A stretch of 64,000 nt of DNA from positions 1 through 64,000 of the forward strand of contig NZ_JAODUA010000024.1 in assembly GCF_025399895.1 (NCBI RefSeq), written 5' to 3'. Within the stretch, counting starts at the first letter, position 1; each line of letters opens with the position of its first letter. A program made the translations under genes and the position numbers. Shown here in pieces: positions 41,528-49,751 of this stretch. This stretch comes from Streptomyces sp. ASQP_92. Lineage in GTDB: Bacteria > Actinomycetota > Actinomycetes > Streptomycetales > Streptomycetaceae. A model generated the notes under the pieces. The model was not told the DNA's origin. It was given only the letters and a program-made list of their open reading frames with translations, and did not search any database.

Positions 41528-43861
41528 TCAGTCGGCCTTCTTGTACGCGCGGGCGAGGTGGTGCTGGAGGCGGGCGTGACGGAACTGGTAGACCGCGCCC
41601 GCCTGGCGCAGCACACCGCGCCGATGGGCGTCCTCCAGGAAAGCCACGACGGACCACGGAAGCCGGCCGGTCAGCGGCAGCCAGATGCGGGAGAACACCG
41701 TCCACTGGCCCCAGGAGGTCAGACAGAACATGTACCCGAGGGCGCCGCTGAGTCCGCTGATGACCCCGAGCTTGAGCGCGGCCGTCAGATGCCACACCAC
41801 CGGCCCGAGCAGCGCCGACAGGGGACCCATCATCGCCATGGACCCGAGGCCGATGAGGAGGCCGAACACCGGTGTCCAGACCAGGAGTTGGGTCACCACC
41901 GTCCGGCCGTTGGTCCGCAGCAGGCTGACCGGGTCGACGGCCGACCGGATGTCCAGGGAGGTCTCGAAGAGCGTGAGCAGACCGAGGGTGGGGCCGGTCG
42001 CGACGGCGAACATGAGGCTGTAGATGATGCCGTCCGTGAGGCTGCCGACCAGGACGTCGCGGATGTCGCCGTCGTACGCGATGCCGTTGAGCGCACCGCG
42101 TACGAATCCGTAGCCGAGCCCGAAGAGCACAGCGCCCAGCGCTCCGGACAGCAGGCGCCGCAGAACGTGCCGCAGTGATCTGCGCTGTCTGCCGCGCACT
42201 CTCATACGGACGACGGACGGCTCCACCGCCGTGTCCCTGGAGGCGACCATGAACCAGTACGCGATCCCGAACAGGAGCCCGGCCAGGGGCCCCGCCACCA
42301 GCCCGTCCACGAGCTGGTAGGCGAGCGGGTCGAAGGGGAGGCCGGCGACGCCGTCGACGACGGTGATGCTGAGGCAGACGATCAGCGCGGTCACCGAGGT
42401 CCGGGCGAGGCGGCTCATGCCGTGGCCCAGGCGCCACCATTCGAGGTTGGGGGTGTCGAGCCGGTTCAGGTGGTGGGCCAGATAGCCGAGCCAGTACCGG
42501 GCCCGTTCCGGGTCCCAGGTGTGGTGGGGGCCGCCGGTGTGACGGTCTCCGGGGCGGGGGCGGTAGGCGGCCGTGGTGAAGTTGTCGAGGAGGTGCTCCT
42601 CCAACTCCTCGGGGGTGCCGAAGCGGCGGGTGTCCAGCAGCGCCGCCGGGTCGCCGCCCGGGGTGTCGCTGTAGACGGCGCGGGCGAGGGTGACCATCAG
42701 GGGAGTGGTCAGGACCGCGGCGAGGTTGGCGGCCGCCGGGCCGGGACGGCGCTCGCGCAGTTCCCTCAGGACGGGCTCCCAGGCCGTCGCCGAGCGGTCC
42801 CGGCCACCGGACTTGCGGGTGGTGCGGGGCAGATAGGCGGCCAGGTCGTCCACGGTGAGATCGGTCAGTTCGACCGCCGCGGCCGAGGTGAGGACATCGG
42901 TCTCCTCCACCGCGGCGGCGTACTCGGAGGGACGGCTCGTCAGGAGCAACGGCAGCGTGGTGGTGTTGAGGGCTTCCAGCGCCGGGCGCCGCAGGCCGGC
43001 GGCTATCTCGTCGAACCCGTCGAGGACGGGGAGGATGTGGCCGGTCTCGACGAGGCCACCGGCCAGGGTGGTTCCTCCGGGCCCGGGGACGGCGAGACCG
43101 GGGTGGTCGCGGGTCAGCTGGGCGGCGAGCCAGTCCCGGAGGGTGAGCGCGGTCGGGTCCCAGGAGCCGACGCTGAAGATCACCGGCACGGGGTCGGCGC
43201 GGCCCCGGGACTTCAGGAGGTCCAGGACGAAGCGCACCGCGAGGATCGTCTTGCCGGAGCCCGAACGGCCCAGCACCACAAGACGCCCGGACGGGATCCG
43301 CCCGTACACGTCCACGATCGAGTCCAACTGGCCGCTGAGATCCAGGGGTTGGTGGCTGCTCCCCGGCGGCAGACAACGGATGTTGGCCCAGTGGTCGGTC
43401 AGCTCCTCGGCGACCGGCCGCCAGCGCACCGGCAGCGGGTAGGGATCGTGGACCTGGCGCCGCTCCTCCTCGTTCCGCCACCGGCCGGCCACGGTCCGAG
43501 CGACCTCGTCGGCGACACCCGCCAGCACGTGGTGCCACGGCGACACCGGCGGCACACCCGCGGCACGTTGCGCCGGGCCCGGCCCGGAGGCGTCGGCCGG
43601 AACGGTCGGTTCCGCCGACGACGGGGTGTCGTTCCCGGCCCGGCGGACCGCGGACGCCAACAACCGCTCCCGGCCCTCGGAGTTCAGGCCGAGCGCGTCC
43701 GCCAGTAAGCGGACGGTGGTCATCCGGGGGTCGGCGCGCTCACCGGTCTCCAGGCCGCGGATGGTGCGCACGCCCACTCCGGCGCGTTCCGCCAACGCGT
43801 CCTGCGTCAGGTTCGCCTCGTGCCGCAGCTCCTTCAACAGGGCACTGAACTCACTGGTCAC
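41528..43861 (-). CDS. XRE-HTH/NACHT-type NTPase with a membrane domain and a TTA codon (777 aa)
   Basis: Domains in order: a XRE helix-turn-helix (residues 5-58, LTQDALAERAGVGVRTIRGLE), a linker, a NACHT-type STAND NTPase with Walker A GRSGSGKT (198-205) and Walker B ILPVLDGFDE (276-285), a winged-helix/helical part (about 350-470), and a membrane region of several helices (about 480-720) ending with a basic helix. STAND proteins oligomerise on sensing a signal and often serve in immunity or regulation. Codon 52 is TTA (43706-43708), so translation depends on bldA tRNA. The gene starts with ATG 43861 and stands alone. A defence or developmental role is inferred. Confidence 0.85.
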   Translation of the reverse strand: MTSEFSALLKELRHEANLTQDALAERAGVGVRTIRGLETGERADPRMTTVRLLADALGLNSEGRERLLASAVRRAGNDTPSSAEPTVPADASGPGPAQRAAGVPPVSPWHHVLAGVADEVARTVAGRWRNEEERRQVHDPYPLPVRWRPVAEELTDHWANIRCLPPGSSHQPLDLSGQLDSIVDVYGRIPSGRLVVLGRSGSGKTILAVRFVLDLLKSRGRADPVPVIFSVGSWDPTALTLRDWLAAQLTRDHPGLAVPGPGGTTLAGGLVETGHILPVLDGFDEIAAGLRRPALEALNTTTLPLLLTSRPSEYAAAVEETDVLTSAAAVELTDLTVDDLAAYLPRTTRKSGGRDRSATAWEPVLRELRERRPGPAAANLAAVLTTPLMVTLARAVYSDTPGGDPAALLDTRRFGTPEELEEHLLDNFTTAAYRPRPGDRHTGGPHHTWDPERARYWLGYLAHHLNRLDTPNLEWWRLGHGMSRLARTSVTALIVCLSITVVDGVAGLPFDPLAYQLVDGLVAGPLAGLLFGIAYWFMVASRDTAVEPSVVRMRVRGRQRRSLRHVLRRLLSGALGAVLFGLGYGFVRGALNGIAYDGDIRDVLVGSLTDGIIYSLMFAVATGPTLGLLTLFETSLDIRSAVDPVSLLRTNGRTVVTQLLVWTPVFGLLIGLGSMAMMGPLSALLGPVVWHLTAALKLGVISGLSGALGYMFCLTSWGQWTVFSRIWLPLTGRLPWSVVAFLEDAHRRGVLRQAGAVYQFRHARLQHHLARAYKKAD

Positions 43862-44018
43862 CGGTCGGCCTTCCCCCTCGGCAGTGACGATTTCCCCAGG
43901 TGGGGGACTCTATCGCGGCCACCGGCCGTAAACGGCCGGTCGGTCGGCCTGTCCGAATCCCCGCCCCGCGGCCAACGTCGAGGACAACACCCCCCGACCT
44001 CACCCAGGAGGATTCGCG

Positions 44019-45080
44019 ATGCCGACGACCTCGACCCGCGGCCGGCCGGCCGCCGCCGAGCTCACCTGCCAGGAGCGCGAGGTGCTCCGCGGAGTCGGCT
44101 GCGGCCTGACGGACCACGAGATCGCCCACGCCCTCGCGCTCCCCGAGAACGCGGTGCACGTCCAACTCGGCCGGATCCTCACCAAACTCGAGCTGCGCGA
44201 CCGGACCGCCGCCATCGTCCACGCCTTTGACAGCGGCCTCGTCGTACCCGGCCGGGGCCGGCGCGCGGCATCCCGTCCGGCACAACGGGCGGCCGTCCGC
44301 CCCTCCCGTACACAGCGCGTACGGATCTCCGTGCTCGGGCCCCTGCGGGCCTGGCGCGACGGGCAGCCGGTGGACCTGGGGCACCTGCGGCAGCAGGCCG
44401 TGCTGGCGTCGCTCGCCCTGTGCTGGGACCGGACGGTGAGCAAGGACGAACTCCTCGACGGAATCTGGGGGATGGAGCCACCGCTCACCAAAGTCGTGCC
44501 GGTGTACATCTACCGGCTGCGCAAGGTCCTGCAGGTCGAGAACCGGGCGGACTCCGTCATCAGGCGCGACCGCTGCGGCTACCAACTGGTCCCGGACGCG
44601 GTCGCGGTGGACGTGGAGCGCATGGAAGAACTGGTCACCGACGCCGGAGCCGCCGAACGGGCCGGCGCGCTGAACGAAGCGGTCCGCATCTGTGCCCAGG
44701 CGCTGGACCTCTTCCGCGGCGAGCCCCTGGCCGGGCTGCCGGGCCCCTTCGCGGAGCTGGAACGCGTACGGCTCACCGAACGCAGGACCAGCGTCACCCT
44801 GCGCAAACTCGACCTGCAAATGCGGCTGGGCCGCCATGCCCAGGCGGTCGGTGAGCTGTGGGCCCTGGCCGTGGCCAGGCCGCTGGACGAATCCGTCGCC
44901 GCGATGCTGATGCGCGCCCTGTGCCTCAGCGACCGGCCGGCCGACGCGCTGTCCGTGTTCGAGCGCACCCGCCGCCGACTGGCCGACGAGCTGGGGGTGG
45001 CACCTGGCCGGCTCCTGTGCGGGACACGCCGCACGATCATGCACGGACGCGATGTCGGCCCCACCTCGGCCACGCGGTGA
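44019..45080 (+). CDS. LuxR-HTH/SARP fusion regulator (353 aa)
   Basis: The protein joins two DNA-binding parts. Residues 15-75 are a LuxR-type helix-turn-helix (LTCQEREVLRGVGCGLTDHEIAHALALPENAVHVQLGRILTKL). Residues about 98-185 are an OmpR-type winged helix (VRISVLGPLRAWRDGQPVDLG, then AVLASLALCWDRTVSKDELLDGIWG), followed by a bacterial transcriptional activation (BTAD) domain of TPR-like repeats. SARPs normally start with the winged helix, so the extra LuxR module is unusual. Start ATG at 44019 has AGGAGG upstream. The stop overlaps the next gene's GTG by four bases. It may activate an unlinked biosynthetic cluster. Confidence 0.85.
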   Translation: MPTTSTRGRPAAAELTCQEREVLRGVGCGLTDHEIAHALALPENAVHVQLGRILTKLELRDRTAAIVHAFDSGLVVPGRGRRAASRPAQRAAVRPSRTQRVRISVLGPLRAWRDGQPVDLGHLRQQAVLASLALCWDRTVSKDELLDGIWGMEPPLTKVVPVYIYRLRKVLQVENRADSVIRRDRCGYQLVPDAVAVDVERMEELVTDAGAAERAGALNEAVRICAQALDLFRGEPLAGLPGPFAELERVRLTERRTSVTLRKLDLQMRLGRHAQAVGELWALAVARPLDESVAAMLMRALCLSDRPADALSVFERTRRRLADELGVAPGRLLCGTRRTIMHGRDVGPTSATR

Positions 45081-45814
45081 CCGGCCCCACCACGCCCCGT
45101 ACCTGCGGCGAGGAACTGCTCCTGGCGCGGATCTCCGCGGCCGCCGGCCGCGCGCGCCTCGGCAAGCGGCTGGCGACCTACGCGGCGACCGCGTACCGCC
45201 CCCGCACCCGGGCCGGTCTGTACCGGGCGGTCCGACGCCTGTCGGCCCGTGCGCCGGACGGCCGCTACCGGGCGGCGGGGGCGAAGCCCAACGCACGACT
45301 GGACCTGTACGAAGGCGGGATGACCGTTTCCGTGAAGGGCCGGATCCACATCGTCCGCTACGACACCACCATGGTGTTCCGGCGCAGCAGCCGATCGCGC
45401 GGGCCTTCCCCCTTCGACACCGCCCTCATCCACACGCTCACCGACGTCGAACGCAAGCGTGTGGTGCTGCACGCCAACCCGGAAGGCGGTGACGCGGAGG
45501 CCTGGCAGCACGAACTGCGACGAGCCGTGACACGAGCCCAACTGCCCGCCGCCCTGGCCGCCTTGTACCGGGGCGAGCGCGTCTCCTTCGCCGGCGTCTG
45601 GCTGACCACCGAGCACATCGGCTTCCGTGAGCTGTGTCTCCCGCTGCCGCGGGTGCAGAGGATCGGGACGCGCGAGGGGTTCCTCACGGTCACCGTCGGC
45701 GGGCGCCGATACCGCCTCGGCCCGGAAATGTCCGGCATCCCGAACGTCTTCGTCCTCCGCGCGCTCGTCGAGCACTGCCGCACGGGCGGCAGGGGTGCCA
45801 CCGGCGGCGGGTGA
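45077..45814 (+). CDS. DUF6585-like protein (245 aa)
   Basis: The sequence resembles the DUF6585 family: ARLGKRLATYAATAYRPRTRAGLYRAVRRLSA, then LDLYEGGMTVSVKGRIHIVRYDTT and RYRLGPEMSGIPNVFVLRALVEH. It has the pleckstrin-like beta-barrel feel but no catalytic motif; function unknown. The GTG at 45077 overlaps the SARP stop, so both proteins are made together. It may sense a signal that feeds the SARP, an inference from the coupling. Confidence 0.8.
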   Translation: MTGPTTPRTCGEELLLARISAAAGRARLGKRLATYAATAYRPRTRAGLYRAVRRLSARAPDGRYRAAGAKPNARLDLYEGGMTVSVKGRIHIVRYDTTMVFRRSSRSRGPSPFDTALIHTLTDVERKRVVLHANPEGGDAEAWQHELRRAVTRAQLPAALAALYRGERVSFAGVWLTTEHIGFRELCLPLPRVQRIGTREGFLTVTVGGRRYRLGPEMSGIPNVFVLRALVEHCRTGGRGATGGG

Positions 45815-45833
45815 CCACCGGGCGCCGCGGAGG

Positions 45834-46232
45834 TCAGCCCTGTTCCTTGTGCACGGCCGTGTTCTGGCAGGCGGTCAACAGCCAACGCCCGTCCTCCTGC
45901 TTGGTCATCACATAGAGCGGGGCGCCCTCGTCGTCGCCCTCGGCCGAGTGGTAGACCTGACGGACCTTGACCGCCGCCACATCGGGACGCAGGAACTGTG
46001 TGTGGGTCACCTCGTAGGTGACCTGCCCGTCCCAGCTCGCGGCGGGCAGCACCGCGCGCGTGAATGCGGCGATCGCCTCGCGGCCGATGAGCACCTTTCC
46101 GTGCGCGGTTGTCCACAGCGCTTCCGGGTGGAAGAGGCTGAGGAATCCCTCGACGTCCTTGGTGCGCTGGGTGCGCTCGACGGTGGCGACGACCTGCTCA
46201 ATGGCCTTGATATCGGCGGCTGCGATGTCCAT
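45834..46232 (-). CDS. SgcJ/EcaC family protein (132 aa)
   Basis: This is an NTF2-fold protein of the SgcJ/EcaC group, found in polyketide clusters as well as scattered in genomes. It starts MDIAAADIKAIEQVVATVERTQRTKD and ends with GAPLYVMTKQEDGRWLLTACQNTAV. The ATG at 46232 is 9 bases after GGAGG; an in-frame GTG at 46241 is an alternative. It follows the NmrA-like gene with an 18-base gap, so the two form an operon, likely repressed by the divergent TetR protein. The remnant at 6155-6307 is a broken relative. Confidence 0.85.
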   Translation of the reverse strand: MDIAAADIKAIEQVVATVERTQRTKDVEGFLSLFHPEALWTTAHGKVLIGREAIAAFTRAVLPAASWDGQVTYEVTHTQFLRPDVAAVKVRQVYHSAEGDDEGAPLYVMTKQEDGRWLLTACQNTAVHKEQG

Positions 46233-46250
46233 GAGGTCCACCCTCCGCCC

Positions 46251-47138
46251 TCAACCGTGGTTGAGGTCAAGCAGGTTGGGCTTCAGCACCTCCTGGCACC
46301 AGCGGCGGAAGTCGGTCGGAGCGGCCGATGCCGAGGCCTTCTGTTCGGCGTCGTAGATGCCGTCGTTCTGCGCGGCGGCCATGTCGACCAGGCCCTGCGC
46401 CCAGGCGGGATGCATCCCGTACCGCGTCATCGTCTCCTTGTACGTCCGCTCGTCGACCTGCTGAAAGCCGACCGGGCGCTCCAGCACCTCGGACAGGACG
46501 CGTGCCATGTCGTCGGGGGACAGCGCGTCGCCGATCACGGGGACGGTCTCCTGCCCGCTCCAGGAGTCGTCGGCCAGCAGGGCCGCGGCGGTCGCGGCTA
46601 TGTCGCGGGTGGCGACGGTCGCCAGTGGGCGGTCGGCGGTGTTCGCGAGGAAGAACGTCCCCTGGGCCCTGATCGTCTCGACCTGGTTGAGGAGGTTCTC
46701 CATGAAGAACGGCATGGCCAGGGCGCGGTAGTTCACGCCCGTCCGCTCGATCATGTCGTCCATCGCGAACGCGGGTGACAGCAGCCCGGCGTGCCTGCCG
46801 TAGGCGCGGCCCAGGCTGGTGATGCCGACCACGCGCTCGACACCGTGGTCCGTGAGGGCCTGGCAGGCCGGGCGGGTGAAGCCGAGGTAGTGCTCGTGCG
46901 TGTCGTCGGTGCCGGGGTTCGGGGGGACCAGCCACAGAACGCTGTCCGCGCCGCGGAAGGCTTCGTCAAGCGTCGCCGGGTCGCGGTGCGAGCCCCGCAC
47001 GACTTCGGCGCGCTCGCGCGTCCGCGGCGTCAATCGGGAAGGGTCGCGAGCGATCACCCGGACCGGCTGCCCCCTGTCGAGCAGCGCATCGAGGACCTGG
47101 TGGCCGATCTGGCCGGTGGGGGCGGTGAGGACGATCAA
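46251..47138 (-). CDS. NmrA-like NAD(P)-binding protein, TTG start (295 aa)
   Basis: This is an atypical short-chain dehydrogenase/NmrA-like protein. The N-terminal MIVLTAPTGQIGHQVLDALLDRG carries the Rossmann glycine motif, VRVIARDPSRLTPRTRERAEVVRG follows, and IVGITSLGRAYGRHAGLL lacks the YxxxK pair, so it may be a regulator or reductase. The start was set at TTG 47138 because AGGAGG lies just upstream (47145-47150) and the product begins at the family position. It is the first gene of an operon with the SgcJ-like gene. The divergent TetR gene at 47283 shares its operators. Confidence 0.88.
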   Translation of the reverse strand: MIVLTAPTGQIGHQVLDALLDRGQPVRVIARDPSRLTPRTRERAEVVRGSHRDPATLDEAFRGADSVLWLVPPNPGTDDTHEHYLGFTRPACQALTDHGVERVVGITSLGRAYGRHAGLLSPAFAMDDMIERTGVNYRALAMPFFMENLLNQVETIRAQGTFFLANTADRPLATVATRDIAATAAALLADDSWSGQETVPVIGDALSPDDMARVLSEVLERPVGFQQVDERTYKETMTRYGMHPAWAQGLVDMAAAQNDGIYDAEQKASASAAPTDFRRWCQEVLKPNLLDLNHG

Positions 47139-47208
47139 GGGGAACCTCCTGCGGTAGGGCGGCCTTCGTGTGTCGGCCTTCTTATGGCGCCTTATTGCGG
47201 CGGCCACT

Positions 47209-47226
47209 GTTTCCATCGTTAACAGT
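47209..47226. promoter_or_regulatory. Operator 1 of the NmrA/TetR region
   Basis: GTTTCC-N6-AACAGT on the plus strand at 47209-47226; the flanking ACTGTT (47206-47211) makes an inverted repeat with AACAGT. It lies 71 bases from the NmrA start. The motif recurs in the opposite orientation at 47265-47282. Confidence 0.6.
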
Positions 47227-47264
47227 CACACGTTTCCGACGATCCAGCAAACCGCTAACGCGAA

Positions 47265-47282
47265 ACTGTTATCATCGGAAAC
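47265..47282. promoter_or_regulatory. Operator 2 of the NmrA/TetR region
   Basis: ACTGTT-N6-GGAAAC is the exact inverse of operator 1 and abuts the TetR start codon at 47283. Binding here would block the regulator's own gene. A third GTTTCC lies between the two sites. Confidence 0.6.
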
Positions 47283-47990
47283 ATGGGTATCGACCGCTCT
47301 GCCGCGCCGGAGAGCAACGCTGAACGGATCGTCGCCGCCGCGCTCCGGCTTCTCGCCGAGGGCGGGCGCGAAGCGGTGTCGACGCGCGCGGTGAGCAGCG
47401 CGGCGGGCGTTCAGGCGCCGACCATCTACCGGCTCTTCGGCGACAAGCAGGGCCTGCTCGACGCCGTCGCCGCGCACGGCTTCGCGACGCATCTCGGCAC
47501 CAAGGCCCGCCTCGAACCCTCCGGTGACCCGGTCGAGGACCTCCGCGCGGGCTGGACCCTCAACCTGGAATTCGGGCTGGCCAACCCGGCGCTCTACACC
47601 CTCATGTACGCCGAACCCCGCCCGGGAGGCATGCCGCCCGCCGCCGTGGCCGCGCTGGAGATCCTCGGGGACCACATCCACCGCATCGCCGAGGCCGGCC
47701 GCCTCCGGGTCGACGAGGCCCGGGCCGCCCAACTGGTCCACGCGGTCGGCGGCGGCGTCACCCTCGCCCTCATCGCCACGCCCGAAGACCGCCGGGACCT
47801 GTCCGTGTCCCGGCTGGCGAGGGAGGCGGTCATCGACGCGATCACCACCGGCGCGCCCGCCCCGGCGCCACCCGGCCCCGCCGTCGCGGCCCTCGCCCTG
47901 CGCGCCCTCCTCCCGCAGACCGGTGTGCTGACACCGGGCGAGCACGGCCTGCTCACCGAACTGCTCGACCGCATCGCGCGCGCCGGATAG
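47283..47990 (+). CDS. TetR family regulator of the NmrA/SgcJ operon (235 aa)
   Basis: The N-terminal helix-turn-helix (AALRLLAEGGREAVSTRAVSSAAGVQAPTIYRLFGDKQGLLDAV) is typical, and the C-terminal helical domain is about 170 residues. The start at 47283 directly follows operator 2, consistent with autoregulation. It is divergent from the NmrA/SgcJ operon and shares matched inverted operators with it. The inducer may be a substrate of the NmrA-like protein. Confidence 0.9.
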   Translation: MGIDRSAAPESNAERIVAAALRLLAEGGREAVSTRAVSSAAGVQAPTIYRLFGDKQGLLDAVAAHGFATHLGTKARLEPSGDPVEDLRAGWTLNLEFGLANPALYTLMYAEPRPGGMPPAAVAALEILGDHIHRIAEAGRLRVDEARAAQLVHAVGGGVTLALIATPEDRRDLSVSRLAREAVIDAITTGAPAPAPPGPAVAALALRALLPQTGVLTPGEHGLLTELLDRIARAG

Positions 47991-48017
47991 TCCAGGGGGC
48001 GCCGGGCGCTCCCTCTC

Positions 48018-48395
48018 CTAAAGCTCCAACAACGGCTCCAGGGAACGCAGTTGGCGGCGGAGGTCGTCCAGGGGATGGGTCCGGTCCCGTTCCAGGACGA
48101 GGTAGATGAAGATGCCGCCCTCGCGCAGACGCGGCAGGGGCCGGATTATGTGCAGTTCCCTGTCGAGCGTGATGAGGATGTCCTCGACGCTGTCCTGGGG
48201 ATAGCCGAGGAGCTCCAGGGTGTAGAGCTTGGCCCGCATGACGTCGCTGTCGCCGTAGGCGACCTTGTCCATGTCCAGCCCGCTGCCGCGGTCCAGCGAG
48301 CCGAGAACCCGGCGCTGCCGGAAGTCGACGATCGCGACGCCGGTGGCCCCGTCGATCGCCAGTGCCTGCTCCAGGACACCGTTGAGCCCTTCCAT
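48018..48395 (-). CDS. Orphan roadblock/LC7-like protein (125 aa)
   Basis: A small roadblock-type protein: MEGLNGVLEQALAIDGATGVAIVDFRQRRVLGS, then YTLELLGYPQDSVEDILITLDRELHIIRPL and a C-terminal helix. In Streptomyces these usually occur in conservons with a sensor kinase, a DUF742 protein and a small GTPase. Here none of these partners adjoins it, so it is an orphan. Start ATG at 48395. It converges on the TetR gene, with only 27 bases between their stops. Confidence 0.82.
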   Translation of the reverse strand: MEGLNGVLEQALAIDGATGVAIVDFRQRRVLGSLDRGSGLDMDKVAYGDSDVMRAKLYTLELLGYPQDSVEDILITLDRELHIIRPLPRLREGGIFIYLVLERDRTHPLDDLRRQLRSLEPLLEL

Positions 48396-48533
48396 CCACG
48401 TACGCCCTTCGTCGACGGGAAACGGAAAGGCGTGGTGCCACCCGGTCCTCCCGGTTACTCAGAGCCTGCACGCTGACGGACAGCTGACACATCGCGCGCG
48501 GGGGGCAGAAGTGTTCGGAGGGCACTCAGGACA

Positions 48534-48652
48534 GTGACGCGCCCGCCGTCCGCGGGCCGGGGGCGGGTTCAGACCGTGACGCGCCCGACTGTCCGCGGGC
48601 CGGGGGCGGCTTCAGACCGTGACGCGCCCGACTGTCCGCGGGCCGGGGGCGT
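48534..48652. repeat. Tandem repeat of 42-43 bases, 2.8 copies
   Basis: Three units begin with GTGACGCGCCC at 48534, 48576 and 48619. Units 2 and 3 are identical for at least 33 bases; unit 1 differs at a few positions. The third unit breaks off at about 48652, 55 bases before the LacI start. Each unit contains the G+C-rich segment GTCCGCGGGCCGGGGGCG. It looks like a slippage duplication in the regulator's promoter region. Confidence 0.8.
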
Positions 48653-48707
48653 CGGCGAGGATGGGGCTCCGTCCGTTGGCCGTCCGAGCAGAGGAGTGCT
48701 TGCGCAG

Positions 48708-49751
48708 ATGCCCGCTTCCGGTTCCCCCTCCGGTTCCAAGCCTCCGACGATCGCCGATGTCGCGCGCGTCGCGGGCGTGTCGCGTACGACGGTCTCGCAC
48801 GCGCTCAATGGCCTGGGCAAGGTGGACCCCCGGACCCGGCAGCGGATCAAGGACATCGCCCTGGAACTGGGATACCGGCCCAACTTGCGGGCCCAGCGCC
48901 TGCGTACCGGACAGGCGAAGGCCATCGCGTTGGTGTCGTCGATGCCGTTCGCGGTGGCCGGAGGGCCGTCGCGGCTCGGCTTCTACATGGAGGTGGCCGC
49001 AGCCGCCGCAGAGAGCGCGCTCGTCCACGGCTACGCCCTGGTACTCGTCCCGCCCGTGCGGTCCGGGACCGCGCTCTACTCCCTGGACATCGACGGGGCC
49101 GTCGTGGTCGAGCCCGACATCGACGACGCGGCGGTCGCCCAACTGCGCGGCCGGGGGCTGCCGTACGTCGCGCTGGGCCGGCCGGTCGCGGCGGACGACG
49201 ACGCCCCGTACGTGGATCTGTGGGGCGACCGGGTCGCGACCGTGCTGCTCACCCACCTGCGGGAGCAGGGCGCCCGGCGCCCGGCGCTCGTCGTCGGCTC
49301 GGGCTCACGGCATTCCGCGGTCGACGCGCGGTCCGCGTACGAACGGATGGCCGCGGAACAGGGCTGGCCCCCCGTCGTCGAGGCATGGCCCGAGACGGGA
49401 GGCGAGAAGGAGGCCTACGAGCGCTGTACGGCGCTGCTCGCCGCACACCCCGAGACCGACGCGGTCTGCGCGCTGGTGGACGCGTTCGCGGTGGGGGCGG
49501 TCCGCGCCATCCAGGACAGCGGACGCTCCGTCCCGGACGACGTCATGGTGGCCACCCGCTATGACGGGCTGCGCGCCCGCACCTGTCACCCCTCCCTCAC
49601 CGCCGTCGACCTGCATCTGGACCGGGCCGCGTCCGACGCGGTGGAGCTGCTGCTCGCGGGAGTGCGCGGTGCGTCGCCCGCGCTCGCTCCCACCGCGGCC
49701 CCCGCGCCGACCCTGATCGCGCGTGCCTCTACGCTCAGGGGCCCGCGATGA
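48708..49751 (+). CDS. LacI family regulator of a nucleobase module (347 aa)
   Basis: The N-terminal helix-turn-helix (TIADVARVAGVSRTTVSHALNGLGKVDPRTRQRIKDIA) and hinge (NLRAQRLRTGQAKAIALV) precede a periplasmic-binding-like effector domain (VVVEPDIDDAAVAQLRGRGLPYVALG, LVVGSGSRHSAVDAR). The ATG at 48708 has GAGGAG at 48691-48696; the longer frame up to 48534 runs through the tandem repeat. It is convergent with a TSUP/amidohydrolase/permease operon. A perfect 20-bp palindrome at the permease promoter is its probable operator. The effector is probably a purine or pyrimidine. Confidence 0.9.
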   Translation: MPASGSPSGSKPPTIADVARVAGVSRTTVSHALNGLGKVDPRTRQRIKDIALELGYRPNLRAQRLRTGQAKAIALVSSMPFAVAGGPSRLGFYMEVAAAAAESALVHGYALVLVPPVRSGTALYSLDIDGAVVVEPDIDDAAVAQLRGRGLPYVALGRPVAADDDAPYVDLWGDRVATVLLTHLREQGARRPALVVGSGSRHSAVDARSAYERMAAEQGWPPVVEAWPETGGEKEAYERCTALLAAHPETDAVCALVDAFAVGAVRAIQDSGRSVPDDVMVATRYDGLRARTCHPSLTAVDLHLDRAASDAVELLLAGVRGASPALAPTAAPAPTLIARASTLRGPR

